Assembly (NCBI RefSeq): GCF_030814215.1
Contig: NZ_JAUSUT010000001.1
Coordinates: 1,054,001-1,118,000, forward strand
From: Amycolatopsis thermophila
GTDB taxonomy: Bacteria; Actinomycetota; Actinomycetes; Mycobacteriales; Pseudonocardiaceae
Reading direction: 5' to 3'
DNA: 64,000 nucleotides
Below the pieces are notes generated by a model that had not been told where the DNA came from, made no database searches, and saw only the letters and a list, made by a program, of their open reading frames with translations. Both the position numbers and the translations under genes were made by a program. Position 1 is the stretch's first letter. Each line of letters starts with the position of its first letter. Below are positions 35,040-43,154 of the stretch, piece by piece.

Positions 35040-38000
35040 GTGACGTCTGCCATGAACCTGCCCGATCTCCCCGTCCGCGCGGTCCTCGGCGAGCTCGCCG
35101 CCGCCCTGGACGGTCACGGCGCCGCGGTGCTGGTCGCACCGCCCGGCACCGGTAAGACGACGATCGTCCCGCTGGACCTGATGACCCGCACCGAGGGCCG
35201 CATCGTGGTCGCCGAGCCGCGTCGGCTCGCCGCTCGCGCGGCGGCCGCCCGCATGGCGGCGCTGCTGGGGGAACCGGTCGGTGAGACCGTCGGATACGCC
35301 GTCCGCGGTGATCGGAAGGTGTCCAAGCGCACGCGGGTGGAGGTGGTCACGTCCGGCCTGCTGGTGCGGCGGGTGCAGAACGACCCCGAGCTGCCCGGGG
35401 TCTCGACCGTGTTGCTGGACGAGTGCCACGAACGGCACCTGGACGCCGACCTGCTGCTCGCGCTGCTGCTCGACGTCCGCGGCGGCCTGCGGGACGACCT
35501 CCGGTTGCTGGCGACCTCGGCCACGGTCGCGTCCGGGCGCCTGGCGGAGCTGCTCGGCGGAGCGCCGGTGGTGACCGCGCGGGCGCGGACCTATCCGGTC
35601 GAGGTGACCTACGTCCCGCCGGCGCGCGGCGAGCGGGTCGAGGCGTGTGTGGCGCGGGCGGTGCGCACGGCACTCGCGGACGGTGATGGTGACGTGCTCG
35701 CGTTCCTGCCGGGTGCGGGCGAGATCGCCCGGGTCGGCGGCATGCTCGATCTGCCGGGTGTGGATGTCGTGCCCCTGCACGGCCGGCTCGCGCCCGGACG
35801 GCAGGACGCGGCGCTGCGGCCGGGCGACCGGCGGCGGGTGGTGCTGGCGACAGCGGTCGCCGAGTCGAGCCTGACGGTGCCGGGCGTGCGGGCGGTGGTC
35901 GATTCGGGGCAGGCGCGGGTGCCGCGGGTGGACCACCGGCGCGGCTTGCCCGGGCTGGCCACGGTCCGGGTGTCGGCCGCCGTGGCCGAGCAGCGGGCGG
36001 GCCGGGCCGGGCGGGAGGCGCCGGGGCGGGCTTACCGGTGCTGGCCGCAGCACGAGCAGGCGGGCCTGACCGCCTATCCCGAGCCCGAGATCCGCACCGC
36101 CGAGCTGGCCCGTCTCGCGCTGGAACTGGCCTGCTGGTCGACGCCGGACGGGGCCGGGTTGTCGTGGTGGGATCCGCCGCCGGCGGGCCCGCTCGCGGCG
36201 GGCCAGGACCTGCTCCGGGCGCTGGGCGCCCTGGACGGCGACAGGATCACCGACCGCGGCCGGCGCATGGCCGAGCTCGGCCTGCATCCGCGGCTGGCGC
36301 GGGCATTGCTCGACGGAGCGGCCGCGGTCGGCGCACATCACGCGGCCGAGGTGGTGGCGCTGATGGACGCGGGCGCCACCCTGACCGACGTGGACGCCGA
36401 GCTGCGCCGCCTCCGCAGTGACCGGAGCTCCCGCTGGCACGCGGACGTACGCCGCCTGGAACGCCTCGTGCCACGCCGCGCGGACCACTCCGACACAGCA
36501 TGGTCCGACCTCGACCGGCCCGGACCGGCAGCTCGAGGTCTCCCCCACTGGGCCGCTGCCACCACCGACCCGGTGCACCTGTCGCGCTCCGATGCGCCGC
36601 CACGCAGCTCCGGACACCCCGCGACGACACCCACAACCGACGCCACCGCCGACCACCCCAACACAGCGCCGTCCAACGTCAACCGGCCCGCGTCAGCAGC
36701 CCGGAACCTCCCTCAGCGGACGACCGCCACCACCGACCCGGGACAGCAGTCGCACTCGCCAGCATCCAGCTCAGGGCAGACCGCGACCGGGCGCGCATCC
36801 GACGCCACCGCGCACCACTCCGCCACAGCACCGTCCGACCTCAGCCAGCCCGGACCGGCAGCGCGAGACCTCCCTCACGGGGCCGCTGCCACCACCGACC
36901 CGCGACAGCAGTCGCACTCCGATTCACCAGCGCACAGGTCAGGACAGGACTCGACCACCCCCACAACCGACGCGACCGCCGATCACTTCGAAACAGCGCA
37001 GTCCGACCTCAGCCGGCCCGCGTCAGCAGCCCGGAACCTCCCTCAGCGGACGACCGCCACCACCGGCCCGCGACAACAGTCGCACGCGCCAGCACCCACC
37101 TCAGGACAGGCCGAGACTGCGCGCGCATCCGACGTGACCGCGCCCGGAGGCTCGGATGCCGAGGATCCGGCGCTCGTCGTCGCGTTGGCGTACCCGGAGC
37201 GGCTGGCTCGCCGACGGGCGCCGGACCAGCCGGTGTATCTCATGGCCGGCGGGACCGCGGCCGAGTTGCCCGCCGGGAGCGGGCTCGGTGACGCCGAGTG
37301 GCTCGCCGTCGCCGAGGCGACCCGTGATCCCGGCCGCGCCCACGGCGTCATCCGGCTGGCCGCGCGCGCGGACGAGGACCTTGCTGTGCGCGCCGCGCCG
37401 AACCTCGTCACCGAGCGGGACGAGGTCACGTGGTCGGGCGATGTCGTCGCCCGGCGGGTGCGCCGGCTGGGCGCGATCGTCCTGCGGGACCGGCCCCTCC
37501 GCGACCCCGACCCCGCTCTCGTGCGCGCGGCCCTGCTCACCGGGCTCCGGGACGGCGACGTCCTGACCTGGACCACGGACGCGGACCGCCTTCGGTCGCG
37601 GATCGCGTTCCTGCACGACGTCCTCGGCGATCCGTGGCCCGCGGTCGACGACGAGACCCTGCTGTCCAGAGTGGACGATTGGCTCGAGCCGGAACTGTCC
37701 CGCGCCCGCCGCCGCGCGGACCTCGCCCGCATCGACACCGCGTCCGCCCTGCGCCGGCTGCTGCCCTGGCCCGAGGCGGGCCGCCTGGACGAACTCGCCC
37801 CGGACCGCATCCAGGTCCCGTCCGGGGCCCGGTTCCGCGTCGACTACACCACCGGGCGGCCGGTGCTGGCGGTGAAGCTGCAGCTGGCCTTCGGCTGGCG
37901 GGACACCCCGAAGATCGCCGGCGGGCGCGTGCCCGTCGTGCTGCACCTGCTCTCCCCCGCCGGACGGCCGGCGGCCGTCACCAGCGACCTGGAGTCGTTC

Positions 38001-38087
38001 TGGGCGAACGGGTACCAGTCGGTGCGGGCCGAGCTGCGCGGCCGTTACCCCAAGCACGCCTGGCCCGCGGACCCTCACGCACCGTAG
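35040..38087 (+). CDS. hrpB: ATP-dependent helicase HrpB with a repeat insertion
   Basis: This 1015-residue DEAH-box helicase has Walker A APPGTGKTTIVPLDL, VAEPRRLAARAAA (motif Ia), DECHERHLDADL (motif II, DECH), SATV (motif III) and [12 protein letters not shown] (motif VI). A C-terminal HrpB domain is present from about residue 705 (EDPALVVALAYPERLARRRA, and LPWPEAGRLDELAPDRIQVP). Normal HrpB is about 800-850 residues. The excess is a low-complexity, Ala/Pro/Thr/Ser/His-rich insertion at about 482-701, made of repeats, between the HA2-like region and the C-terminal domain. The start is GTG 35040 or ATG 35052. The cellular role of HrpB in actinobacteria is not settled. It overlaps the convergent channel-like gene by 13 bases. 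Confidence 0.92.
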   Translation: MTSAMNLPDLPVRAVLGELAAALDGHGAAVLVAPPGTGKTTIVPLDLMTRTEGRIVVAEPRRLAARAAAARMAALLGEPVGETVGYAVRGDRKVSKRTRVEVVTSGLLVRRVQNDPELPGVSTVLLDECHERHLDADLLLALLLDVRGGLRDDLRLLATSATVASGRLAELLGGAPVVTARARTYPVEVTYVPPARGERVEACVARAVRTALADGDGDVLAFLPGAGEIARVGGMLDLPGVDVVPLHGRLAPGRQDAALRPGDRRRVVLATAVAESSLTVPGVRAVVDSGQARVPRVDHRRGLPGLATVRVSAAVAEQRAGRAGREAPGRAYRCWPQHEQAGLTAYPEPEIRTAELARLALELACWSTPDGAGLSWWDPPPAGPLAAGQDLLRALGALDGDRITDRGRRMAELGLHPRLARALLDGAAAVGAHHAAEVVALMDAGATLTDVDAELRRLRSDRSSRWHADVRRLERLVPRRADHSDTAWSDLDRPGPAARGLPHWAAATTDPVHLSRSDAPPRSSGHPATTPTTDATADHPNTAPSNVNRPASAARNLPQRTTATTDPGQQSHSPASSSGQTATGRASDATAHHSATAPSDLSQPGPAARDLPHGAAATTDPRQQSHSDSPAHRSGQDSTTPTTDATADHFETAQSDLSRPASAARNLPQRTTATTGPRQQSHAPAPTSGQAETARASDVTAPGGSDAEDPALVVALAYPERLARRRAPDQPVYLMAGGTAAELPAGSGLGDAEWLAVAEATRDPGRAHGVIRLAARADEDLAVRAAPNLVTERDEVTWSGDVVARRVRRLGAIVLRDRPLRDPDPALVRAALLTGLRDGDVLTWTTDADRLRSRIAFLHDVLGDPWPAVDDETLLSRVDDWLEPELSRARRRADLARIDTASALRRLLPWPEAGRLDELAPDRIQVPSGARFRVDYTTGRPVLAVKLQLAFGWRDTPKIAGGRVPVVLHLLSPAGRPAAVTSDLESFWANGYQSVRAELRGRYPKHAWPADPHAP
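36484..37143 (+). repeat. 330-bp tandem duplication inside hrpB
   Basis: The insertion in hrpB is made of two 330-bp copies (36484-36813 and 36814-37143), each encoding 110 residues. Each copy has two related sub-units, A (PGPAARGLPHWAAATTDP type) and B (RPASAARNLPQRTTATTDP type), so the order is A-B-A-B. The frame is kept throughout. The encoded segment is hydrophilic, without predicted fold, and poor in the charged residues typical of the flanking domains. Confidence 0.88.
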
Positions 38088-38863
38088 GACCGCTCCGGCC
38101 GCACCGGCAGGCTCCGCTCGAGGTCCTCGTCCTCCACCTCGTGCAGGCCGAGGACGACCGCCTGGCGGATCTGCTCCCGGTTCTCCCGCACCACCTGCGC
38201 GAAGAACGCCTCCGTGCGCGGATCCACCAGCACCTCGAGCATCACGCGCATCGTGGTGTCCACAAGGGACCGGAGGACCTCGTCGTGGAACGGCAGCCGG
38301 GACAGCCGGCCCGCCTGCCGGTCGCTCTTGATCTTCTCGGTGACGATGGCGCGCAGCACGTCCCGGTTCTCCCCGAGGGAGCGGGCCAGGTTCTCCGGGT
38401 AGTTGCCGGTCTCGATGACCTTGACGACCTCGTCGAGCACCGCGATGGTGATCGGCTTCTTGATGGCCAGCACGATCGGCCGGGACATGCGTTCCACCAG
38501 GCGCTGGGTGAACAGCTCGCCGAACGCGCGGTCGGCGGTCCGGGCCAGCCGCACGACCACCATGACGATCCGCAGCAGGCGGAAGCTGCGCAGCGCCGGG
38601 TGCGCGATCGGGATCATGCCGAGGATCTCGTACCAGTTGCGCAGCGGGAACCGTTTTTCCCAGCCCGCGCGCGACCACCGCCACAGGAACTCGACCAGGA
38701 ACACCCCGCAGATCGAGGTGTCGATGACGAAGATGCGGTGCGCCGTCCCGGGGGAGTGCGGGAAGAACGTCACGAAGACGACCAGGCCGACGGAGACCAC
38801 GGCCAGCACCAGCATGGCCACATCGAGCGCGCTCACTCTCCGCCGAGAAGTCATGCGCCGCAT
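38075..38863 (-). CDS. Ion transport protein-like membrane protein
   Basis: This 262-residue protein has voltage-gated-channel-like N-terminal helices: about 15-33, 45-65 (IFVIDTSICGVFLVEFLWRW), a NWYEILGMIPI segment, and an S4-like helix RSFRLLRIVMVVVRLARTAD with regularly spaced arginines. No pore loop or S6 helix follows; the rest is a long amphipathic cytoplasmic part (about 115-262) rich in Glu, Arg and Lys. It thus resembles a voltage-sensor-like module without pore. Function unknown. ATG 38863 is used; ATG 38854 is also possible. It overlaps the 3' end of hrpB by 13 bases. Confidence 0.78.
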   Translation of the reverse strand: MRRMTSRRRVSALDVAMLVLAVVSVGLVVFVTFFPHSPGTAHRIFVIDTSICGVFLVEFLWRWSRAGWEKRFPLRNWYEILGMIPIAHPALRSFRLLRIVMVVVRLARTADRAFGELFTQRLVERMSRPIVLAIKKPITIAVLDEVVKVIETGNYPENLARSLGENRDVLRAIVTEKIKSDRQAGRLSRLPFHDEVLRSLVDTTMRVMLEVLVDPRTEAFFAQVVRENREQIRQAVVLGLHEVEDEDLERSLPVRPERSYGA

Positions 38864-38944
38864 TCTGCCCTGCCGAATGTGCAGGTGACCCGACCCCCTT
38901 CGGCCGATGTGTCCGCGCGTGTCCGGATCGGGGGTTCGGGCGCA

Positions 38945-39710
38945 TGATCCCGGTACGAGCGCTGACCAAGCGCTTCGGCGCGTGCGCGGTCAGGACTTTG
39001 TGGACGGGGGCGGTGGGGGCGGCGTCTTCGCGGAGGACGTCGATGATCTCGCGCAGGCGGTCGGTCGCGGTGGCTGCTGCTTCGCGCCGGGATGCGACTT
39101 CCGAGTGGCCCTTGACCTCCAGCGCGGCGGCTCCGGGAGGGCAATCAGACTCAGCGAATCGTGCACGTCGCCCGCGATGCGAGCCCGCTCTCGGAGCCCG
39201 GCCTCCTCCGCCACGATCCGCTGCCGCAGCTCCTCCGCCCACTGCCACCCGGCCTCCACCAGGTCCCGCCGCGCGCGCATGTACCGCCCCAGCCACCAGG
39301 GCAGCACCCCGGCGAACCGCATCACCCCGGCCGCCGCACCCCAGCCGGCCAGCGCGCAGCGGCCGATCGCCGGCAATATCGGCACGGCGAACCCCGCGAC
39401 CGCCAGGAACGTGACCAGTGCCGGCCGCACGGAGTCCATGTGCCGCACGGCGAGGCGGGCGAACGGCACCATCACCAACACCGGCCACACCGGGACCCGG
39501 CTGCCGAAGCTGACCAGCATCGCCACGCCGCACCCCACCGCGGCGGTCCGCGACAGCCACGGACCGCGCCGCGCGGCGGCGCCCGTGACCACGGTCGCCA
39601 CCAACCCGCCGATCAGCTCCTACGGCGTTGCCACGCCTTTCGCAGACCAGCAACGCGAGCACCAGCACGCTCGTCAGCAGCTCAACGGCTCTCCCCCATG
39701 GTTTCCCCAT
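38945..39710 (-). pseudogene. Decayed two-component sensor kinase gene
   Basis: Minus-strand pieces of a NarL/DesK-type histidine kinase lie in changing frames. MGKPWGRAVELLTSVLVLAL (start at 39710) is the first membrane helix. The frame 38990-39604 gives the remaining membrane part and LRERARIAGDVHDSLSLIAL, which contains the phospho-acceptor His. A further piece, ATATDRLREIIDVLREDAAP (about 39010-39075), is in another frame. The HATPase domain is gone. Two frameshifts and a 3' deletion are needed to explain it. At the lost end, on the plus strand from 38944, lies MIPVRALTKRFG, which looks like the first residues of an ABC ATPase. Confidence 0.75.
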
Positions 39711-39757
39711 GGGGAGGACGCTACCGACCGATGTGGACGGCGGGTATCTGTCGAAAG

Positions 39758-40474
39758 TCAGATTTCGGTGGTGACCCGGACGAACTCCAGCACCTGCGGC
39801 CAGGACAACGCGAACGCCTCGGCGTTGACCGGCGTGCCGTGCCGCGTCTTGTTGCTGAAGCCGTGCTCGGCGTCCGGGTAGACGTGGATCAGGCTGGCCC
39901 CGGCGCTCCGCCCCTGCAACGCCGCCTGCAGCTCGTCGAACCGCGAGCGCGGCACCAGTTCGTCCGCCGTCGGGTACAGCATCATCACCGGCGCCTTGAT
40001 GAGCCCGGCGTGCGCGACGGCGTCCATGGTGTGGTTCGGCGGCGTCTCACCGGGAACCGTCGGGTGGTAGGCGACCACGCCGGACAGACGGTGATCTCGG
40101 CCACCCAGGATGAGCGCGAACCGGCCGCCCAGGCACCACCCGATCACGCCCGCGCGGGTGCAGCCGAGCTCGCCGAAGAGGTGGTCCAGCAGCTGCGTCT
40201 GCTCGTCCATCGCGACCGCGTCGTCGAGTTCGGGCATCTTCGCCAGCAGGTCGGGCATCGAGGTGTCGTCGCTGCTCGGACCGTGCCACGGGTCCCACAC
40301 CAGCGCCGTGACACCGGTCGCGGCGATCGCGCCGGCCCACTCGCGGACCTGCTCGCCGATGCCGGTGACCATGGGCAGCAACAGCATGCCGGATCGGCTG
40401 CCGCCGGCGGGCTGCGCGAGGTAGGCGCCGAGACCGTTGACGGTGAGCCGGGACGTTTCGATGTCCTGTGTCAT
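39758..40474 (-). CDS. Dienelactone hydrolase family protein
   Basis: This 238-residue alpha/beta hydrolase has the nucleophile elbow GWCLGG with Cys114, the hallmark of dienelactone hydrolase, and the acid and base in YPTADELVP and PDAEHGF. It may cleave lactones or other esters in aromatic breakdown, but no such pathway is nearby. It starts at ATG 40474 and is divergent from a coupled pair of unknown genes with only 27 bases between starts, so the promoters must overlap. Confidence 0.9.
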   Translation of the reverse strand: MTQDIETSRLTVNGLGAYLAQPAGGSRSGMLLLPMVTGIGEQVREWAGAIAATGVTALVWDPWHGPSSDDTSMPDLLAKMPELDDAVAMDEQTQLLDHLFGELGCTRAGVIGWCLGGRFALILGGRDHRLSGVVAYHPTVPGETPPNHTMDAVAHAGLIKAPVMMLYPTADELVPRSRFDELQAALQGRSAGASLIHVYPDAEHGFSNKTRHGTPVNAEAFALSWPQVLEFVRVTTEI

Positions 40475-40501
40475 GCCGCGACATTAGGCATGATGATCGG
40501 C

Positions 40502-40711
40502 ATGGCCGAACGCACCCTGGCCGAGCAGCTCGGCGCCGAACCGCCCACGGGCGTCGCCGCGCTGGACCCGGCACACCAGCAGGACCTGGCGGATGCCCTG
40601 CGCGCCGCCCGGCGACGTCAGGCGGCGGCCCTGGCCAAGGCGGGCAACGACGCGCTGAAGTTCGTGCCCGCGCTGTTGCGGCCCGCCGTCCGGAAGGCCG
40701 TCGGGCTGTGA
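40502..40711 (+). CDS. Small helical hypothetical protein
   Basis: This 69-residue basic protein reads MAERTLAEQLGAEPPTGVAA at its start and ends in a helix rich in Ala, Arg and Lys (DALKFVPALLRPAVRKAVGL). There is no signal peptide or membrane segment. Its stop overlaps the start of the next gene by four bases (GTGA), so they are coupled. Family not recognised. In-frame ATG codons at 40490 and 40493 are alternative starts but overlap the divergent promoter region. Confidence 0.65.
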   Translation: MAERTLAEQLGAEPPTGVAALDPAHQQDLADALRAARRRQAAALAKAGNDALKFVPALLRPAVRKAVGL

Positions 40712-41313
40712 CGCCCGCGGAGGCCGAGATCCGCAAGCTGGCCCGCGTGCTGGGCGTGGCGCCCGGACGACTGGCCTACCTCGCGGAGGTCCCCGTCGAA
40801 GACCTGCGTGAGCTGCGGGAACGGACGACGACCGTGCTCTTCGACGCGCACCTGGGCGTGCTGGAGCGGATGGCCGGGGCGAGCAAGCTGCTGCCCACGC
40901 CGGTGCTCGCCAAGATGGCCGAGCGCGTGTTCGGGCCGCTGCTCGCCGCGCGCATCGCCGGGCTGGTCGAGGCCTCCCGGGGCGCGGAGATCGCCGGCCG
41001 CCTGTCGCCGGTGTTCCTCGCCGACGTCGCAGCCGAGCTGGACCCGCGGCGGGCCCGCGGCATCATCGCGAAGCTGCCGGCGCCGGTGGTGGTGGCCGTG
41101 GCGCGGGAGCTGGCCCGGCGCGAGGACTGGATCACGATCGCCCGGTTCGTCGACCACCTGCCGGACTCGACGATCGTGACCAGCCTGGAGTTCATCCCGG
41201 ACGAAGCGCTGCCCGAGGTCGCCGCACTGCTCGACGACCCGTCGAAGATCACGAAGGTGCGGGACCTGCTGCCGCCCGAACGGCTCGCCCGGCTGCCGGA
41301 ACACCTCCGCTGA
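40708..41313 (+). CDS. Hypothetical helical-repeat protein, MgtE-N-like
   Basis: This 201-residue protein starts at GTG 40708 within a GTGA overlap. Much of it (about 70-195) is made of paired short helices with the pattern LDPRRARGIIAKLPAPVVVA, FVDHLPDSTIVTSLEFIPDE and ALPEVAALLDDPSKITKVRD. This recalls the superhelical intracellular N-domain of MgtE and flagellar FliG-like proteins, without the CBS or membrane parts. It has no cysteine and is probably cytosolic. It forms a two-gene unit with the preceding 69-residue protein. Function unknown; the pair looks conserved in layout but I cannot check that. Confidence 0.68.
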   Translation: MTPAEAEIRKLARVLGVAPGRLAYLAEVPVEDLRELRERTTTVLFDAHLGVLERMAGASKLLPTPVLAKMAERVFGPLLAARIAGLVEASRGAEIAGRLSPVFLADVAAELDPRRARGIIAKLPAPVVVAVARELARREDWITIARFVDHLPDSTIVTSLEFIPDEALPEVAALLDDPSKITKVRDLLPPERLARLPEHLR

Positions 41314-41369
41314 GCCGGAGTTCCCGTTTCTCCAAGCCGGCGGCCGCCGGGCCGCGGGACCATCGGCTG

Positions 41370-41738
41370 GTGATCAGACGAATCGTTCCCTACGCCGACG
41401 GCACCGAGCTCGCCCGGTCCCGGGCCTTCTACGTCGAGGTCCTCGGGCTCGAGGTGGCGATGGAAGACCCCGTCCTCGGCCTGCGCTCCCCCGGCAACCC
41501 GACCGCGCAGATCGTCATCCCGTCACCCGGCGCGGACGAACCCGCGCCACGGTTCGGGATCGACGTCGGTGAACCGGAGGCGGTCGACGCGGCGCACGAA
41601 GAGGTCCTGCGCCGCGGGTTGCGAGTCGTCTACCCGTTGCGGGACGAGCCGTGGGGCGTGCGCCGCTTCTTCCTGGAAGACCCCGGCGGCACGGTGGTCA
41701 ACGTCCTCGCGCACCTGCCGCTCAGGCCGCCACGATGA
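41370..41738 (+). CDS. VOC family (glyoxalase-like) protein
   Basis: This 122-residue single VOC domain starts at GTG 41370. The N-terminal strand is RRIVPYADGTELARSRAFYV, then EVLGLEVAMEDPVLGLRSPG; the C-terminal half has GLRVVYPLRDEPWGVRRFFL and EDPGGTVVNVLAHL. The Glu of FLEDPGG is the usual second metal ligand; the first-half His is not obvious. Relatives bind bleomycin-like drugs or act as dioxygenases or lyases. Substrate unknown. Its last 17 bases overlap the convergent small membrane protein gene. Confidence 0.86.
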   Translation: MIRRIVPYADGTELARSRAFYVEVLGLEVAMEDPVLGLRSPGNPTAQIVIPSPGADEPAPRFGIDVGEPEAVDAAHEEVLRRGLRVVYPLRDEPWGVRRFFLEDPGGTVVNVLAHLPLRPPR

Positions 41739-41946
41739 GGTAGATGCCGTACAGGACGACGGCGGCGCACGCCGCGAAGCACACGCCCGCGGTGACAGCG
41801 CCCGCCGTGCCCGTGCCGCCGCTCTCCCGCGCGTCGGCGCGGGCGGCGACCCCGCGCACGCCGACCGCGAACAGCCCGGTCACGACGGCCACAGCGGCGA
41901 GGGCGACCACGAACACGGTGCCCAGTGCGGTCCAGTCGATGTGCAT
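41722..41946 (-). CDS. Small membrane protein next to the phosphate transporter
   Basis: This 74-residue protein has two clear membrane helices (about 8-29, ALGTVFVVALAAVAVVTGLF, and 48-72, GAVTAGVCFAACAAVVLYGI) joined by a short basic/glycine loop. ATG 41946 lies 11 bases after the stop of the PiT gene on the same strand, so they form an operon. Small proteins of this kind commonly follow actinobacterial pit genes. The role is unknown; a regulatory or stabilising partner of the transporter is a guess. Confidence 0.78.
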   Translation of the reverse strand: MHIDWTALGTVFVVALAAVAVVTGLFAVGVRGVAARADARESGGTGTAGAVTAGVCFAACAAVVLYGIYLIVAA

Positions 41947-41957
41947 GCGGTGCCTCC

Positions 41958-43082
41958 TCAGGCCGCCACGGGAACGGGTTGCTCGGCTTCGGGCGCCACC
42001 GAGTGGGGCGTGACCGGGTTGCGCCGCGACCACAGCCAGATGCCCAGTGCCGCGGCGATCAGCACCAGGCCGACTACGACCGTGCCGACGGTGCCCAGGG
42101 TCGCGACCTTCGCCGCGACCGCGCCCACCGCGGCGGCCGCGGGCAGGGTCAGCAGCCAGGCCAGCGCCATGCGGCCGGCGACGCTCCACCGGACCTCGGC
42201 CAGCCGCCGCCCGACGCCGGAGCCGATCACGCCGCCCGAGCAGACGTGCGTGGTGGACAGCGCGAACCCGAGATGCGAGGACGCCAGGATCGTGGCGGCC
42301 GCGCTGGCCTCGGCGGCGAAACCCTGCGGTGTCTGCACGTCGGTGATCTTGCGGCCCATCGTGTGGATGATCCGCCAGCCGCCCATGTAGGTGCCGAAGG
42401 CGATGGCCAGGCCCGCGCTGAGCACGACCCACAGGGGTGGCCCGGAGCCGGCGGCGAGCGTGCCGGACGAGATGAGGACCAGCGTGATCACACCCATGGT
42501 CTTCTGCGCGTCGTTGGTCCCGTGCGCGAGCGAGACCAGCGACGCGGACAGCACCTGCGCGCGCTTGAACGACTTGCCCACCACGTCCTGGCGCACCTTC
42601 GCGGTGATCCGGTAGACGAGGAAGGTGCCGACCACGGCGACCAGCCCGGCCACGAGCGGCGAGGCGACGGCGGGGATCAGGACCTTCCGCACGACCTGCG
42701 CGAAGTGCACCGCGTCGGACCCGGAGGCGACCCAGGTGGCGCCGATCAGGCCGCCGAACAGGGCGTGCGAGGAGCTGGACGGCAGGCCGACCAGCCAGGT
42801 CACGAGGTTCCACAGGATCGCCCCGACCAGTCCGGCGAAGACGACGACCGGGGTGACCTTCGTGTCGTCGACGATCCCGCCGGAGATGGTCTTGGCCACC
42901 TCGACGGACAGGAACGCGCCGACGAGGTTCAGCACGGCGGAGATCGCGACGGCGACCTTCGGTCTGAGGGCGCCGGTGGCGATGGAGGTGGCCATGGCGT
43001 TGGCGGTGTCGTGGAAACCGTTGGTGAAGTCGAAGGCCAGCGCGGCGATGATCACCACGAGGACGATCAGGGAGAGGTCCAC
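41958..43082 (-). CDS. pitA: Inorganic phosphate transporter, PiT family
   Basis: This 374-residue low-affinity phosphate:cation symporter has the duplicated PiT signature. The first half has FDFTNGFHDTANAMATSIAT and the second SLAHGTNDAQKTMGVITLVL. About ten membrane helices are seen. GLPSSSSHALFGGLIGA is another conserved loop. It imports metal-phosphate with protons. It heads a two-gene unit with the 74-residue membrane protein. No phoU-like pit accessory gene (PF01865) is adjacent. Confidence 0.93.
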   Translation of the reverse strand: MDLSLIVLVVIIAALAFDFTNGFHDTANAMATSIATGALRPKVAVAISAVLNLVGAFLSVEVAKTISGGIVDDTKVTPVVVFAGLVGAILWNLVTWLVGLPSSSSHALFGGLIGATWVASGSDAVHFAQVVRKVLIPAVASPLVAGLVAVVGTFLVYRITAKVRQDVVGKSFKRAQVLSASLVSLAHGTNDAQKTMGVITLVLISSGTLAAGSGPPLWVVLSAGLAIAFGTYMGGWRIIHTMGRKITDVQTPQGFAAEASAAATILASSHLGFALSTTHVCSGGVIGSGVGRRLAEVRWSVAGRMALAWLLTLPAAAAVGAVAAKVATLGTVGTVVVGLVLIAAALGIWLWSRRNPVTPHSVAPEAEQPVPVAA

Positions 43083-43154
43083 ACCTCCAACGGTACCTTT
43101 CGGGTGACGGCACGGGGACCGGAACCGGTGAACTGTCGGTGAATGCGGCCTTCC

